From Bifidobacterium mizhiense (lineage in GTDB: Bacteria; Actinomycetota; Actinomycetes; Actinomycetales; Bifidobacteriaceae): a DNA stretch of 64,000 nt. Location: NCBI RefSeq assembly GCF_020884755.1, contig NZ_BPWE01000001.1, positions 62,001-126,000 of the forward strand. The letters run 5' to 3'. The notes beneath the pieces are model-generated. The model did not search any database. It was not told the DNA's origin and saw only the letters and a list, made by a program, of their open reading frames with translations. Positions 62,425 through 64,000 of this stretch are shown in pieces. The translations under genes and the position numbers were made by a program. The number at the start of each line of letters is the position of its first letter. Position 1 is the first letter of the stretch.

Positions 62425-63225
62425 TCAGCCTTTCAGCACCTGCCTGGCCCAGTCCTCCAGCAGGTCACAAACTAGGGCGGTCTGCTCGATCTGCACATTA
62501 TGGCCGGCCCGATCCAGCACCGAGTAGGAGGCTCGAGGGAAGCGGCAGGCCAGGTCGAACTGGTCCAGGTAGCCCACACGGTCGTCCTGGCGTCCGCAAA
62601 CAAAGAGCACAGGGGCTATGAACCCGGACCAAACCTGGTCGAAGTCCAGGTCCAGCTGGTAGTGCCCCTCCATTCGCGCCACCGTGTCGGCATCGGCCGA
62701 ACGAATGCCGGGCATGATGGTGCGTTGGTAGGCCTCAAGATGCTCCCGGGACTCCACCACGGCCATCTGCCGGTAGGCATGCCTGGTGAACTCGTCCACA
62801 TCGGCCAGGCCCTGGTCGTCCCGGACCAGCACCTGACGCGGGGGCAGACGCCTGTGGGCGGTCACCGGGTCGACCACCGAGGAGAGCAGAGCCATCCCCC
62901 GGCAACGGTCCAGTCGACCGGCGGCGGCATGACGGCTGAGCAGCCCGCCCAGGGAGTTGCCCACCAAGGCGAAAGGGCCGCCGCCGCTGAAAATGTCCAC
63001 CTGGTCATCCAGCCACCGGGCCAGACCGTCTAGGTCGAGGATGGACGGGTCGGGCGGCGTACGGCCGAAACCGGGCTGGTCCAGATAGATCCGCTCGAAA
63101 CCGCACACCCGCTCGAATACGGGATCCAGGTCGTCGAAGATGTGGTGGTCCACACCGGACCCATGCACGAAAATCAGCGGCAGCCCATGGCCACGGCGAA
63201 TGGCGAACCCTGGCTTCGCGCTCAC
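62425..63225 (-). CDS. alpha/beta hydrolase
   Basis: A 266-residue hydrolase. The oxyanion region is IFVHGSGVDHHIF, the nucleophile elbow LVGNSLGGLLS (serine near residue 91), the acid D in CGRQDDRVG and the catalytic histidine in RAGHNVQIEQ. Substrate unknown; esterase-like. The GTG start overlaps the stop of ychF by four bases (GTGA), so the two genes are co-transcribed. Confidence 0.88.
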   Translation of the reverse strand: MSAKPGFAIRRGHGLPLIFVHGSGVDHHIFDDLDPVFERVCGFERIYLDQPGFGRTPPDPSILDLDGLARWLDDQVDIFSGGGPFALVGNSLGGLLSRHAAAGRLDRCRGMALLSSVVDPVTAHRRLPPRQVLVRDDQGLADVDEFTRHAYRQMAVVESREHLEAYQRTIMPGIRSADADTVARMEGHYQLDLDFDQVWSGFIAPVLFVCGRQDDRVGYLDQFDLACRFPRASYSVLDRAGHNVQIEQTALVCDLLEDWARQVLKG

Positions 63226-64000
63226 TTCTTCGAACCGGAGGGAATGCCGGTCTTGAACTCCACGATGTCGCCGTCCTGCATGACGTAGTCCTTGCCCTCA
63301 AGGCGCATCTTGCCCTCCTCGCGCACCTTGGCGTAGGACCCGTCGGCGGCCACGAAGTCGTCGTAGGAGACCACCTCGGCCTTGATGAAGCCCTTTTCGA
63401 AGTCGGTATGGATGACGCCGGCGGCCTGAGGGGCGGTCCAGCCCTTGTGAATCTGCCAGGCGCGTACCTCCTTGACCCCGGCGGTCAGGAAGGTCTGCAG
63501 ACCAAGGATGTCGAAGCCCACCCGGGCCAGCTGGTCCAGGCCGGACTCCTTGAGCCCGGCATCGGTCAGCATCTCGCGGGCGTCGGCCTCATCCAGCTCG
63601 GTCAGCTCGGACTCGAACTGGGCATTCAAGAAAATGGCGGGCGCGGGAGCCACGGAGTCGGTCAGCTGCTTCTCCATGTCCTCGTTCTGCAGCTCGTCGT
63701 CGTCCACGTTGAAGACGTAGATGAAAGGCTTGGCGGTCATCAGATGCAGGTCGTAGAGCTCATCCTTGTCGATGTCCCCGGCCTGGGCCGCCTGGTCGAT
63801 GGTCCGGCCTTGGCCCAGAATCTCCTTGGCCTTACGAACCGTGTCCAGGTAGGCGGGCTTGATCTTGCCCCCGCGCTGGTCCTTCTCCAGCTTGGGCAGG
63901 GCCTTGTCGATGGTCTGCATGTCGGCCAGGATCAGCTCGGTATTGATGGTGTCGATGTCGTCGGCCGGATCCACCTTGCCGTTGACGTGGACGATGTCGT
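63222..64000 (-). CDS. ychF: ribosome-binding GTPase/ATPase YchF (3' part)
   Basis: The C-terminal 258 residues of YchF (OLA1), an Obg-family ATPase associated with ribosomes; the gene continues past the right edge. The window contains DIVHVNGKVDPADDIDTINT, the helical domain, KPFIYVFNVDDDE with the NxxE/D-type specificity region, and the C-terminal TGS domain (GWTAPQAAGVIHTDFEKGFI, YVMQDGDIVEF). The start and the P-loop are outside. It overlaps the hydrolase gene by four bases. Confidence 0.95.
   Translation of the reverse strand, partial: DIVHVNGKVDPADDIDTINTELILADMQTIDKALPKLEKDQRGGKIKPAYLDTVRKAKEILGQGRTIDQAAQAGDIDKDELYDLHLMTAKPFIYVFNVDDDELQNEDMEKQLTDSVAPAPAIFLNAQFESELTELDEADAREMLTDAGLKESGLDQLARVGFDILGLQTFLTAGVKEVRAWQIHKGWTAPQAAGVIHTDFEKGFIKAEVVSYDDFVAADGSYAKVREEGKMRLEGKDYVMQDGDIVEFKTGIPSGSKK

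Overview
The window is a compact, GC-rich actinobacterial chromosome segment carrying about 54 protein genes and two tRNA genes. Actinobacterial marks include two WhiB proteins, CarD, PdtaS/PdtaR, DUF501, DUF5719, UPF0182, paired LCP enzymes, and SOS boxes of the CGAAC-N4-GTTCG type. The gene set, the LacI-type palindrome in front of pyk and the gene order fit Bifidobacterium best. This is an inference, because the window has no rRNA and I could run no search.

Left part (1-24 kb). A TetR-controlled ABC ATPase with matching operators opens the window. A housekeeping block follows: Nudix, Nif3-like protein, polA, pdtaR, a tRNA, a second Nudix, pyk, terC, uvrB, coaE, rpsA, folD. From memory, polA, pdtaR, rpsA, coaE and uvrB also lie close together in mycobacteria. 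Next come a metal ABC transporter (ATPase plus permease) behind a Fur/Zur-like box, ispF-carD, a two-component system, and an SOS-controlled umuDC operon meeting comF.

Middle part (24-53 kb). A cell-envelope region holds a degenerate metallopeptidase-like protein, DUF5719 coupled to a very large membrane glycosyltransferase, whiB2, two LCP ligases, an EccC/FtsK-like ATPase and whiB1. pdtaS, the probable partner of the pdtaR 30 kb away, follows. Then come a hemolysin-III protein, greA, an FKBP, tRNA-Leu(UAA), ppx-DUF501-divIC-eno, mfd-pth, and a GNAT/UPF0182/GT4/flavoprotein run with overlapping genes.

Right part (53-64 kb). Two metal or ion riboswitches lie close together. An M-box (Mg2+) leader precedes an ABC transporter with a duplicated permease, of a family usually named for anions. 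A fluoride riboswitch precedes a crcB pair. After a BASS-family transporter comes a sharply AT-rich island (about 58.7-61.6 kb) with a single KAP-family P-loop NTPase, the clearest horizontally acquired gene here and a candidate defence gene. The window ends with an L,D-transpeptidase, an alpha/beta hydrolase and the 3' part of ychF.

The strongest leads for something new are the M-box/duplicated-permease transporter, the AT-rich KAP island, and a short-variable-arm tRNA with a CAA anticodon beside pdtaR. I see no CRISPR array, no insertion sequence and no integrase.
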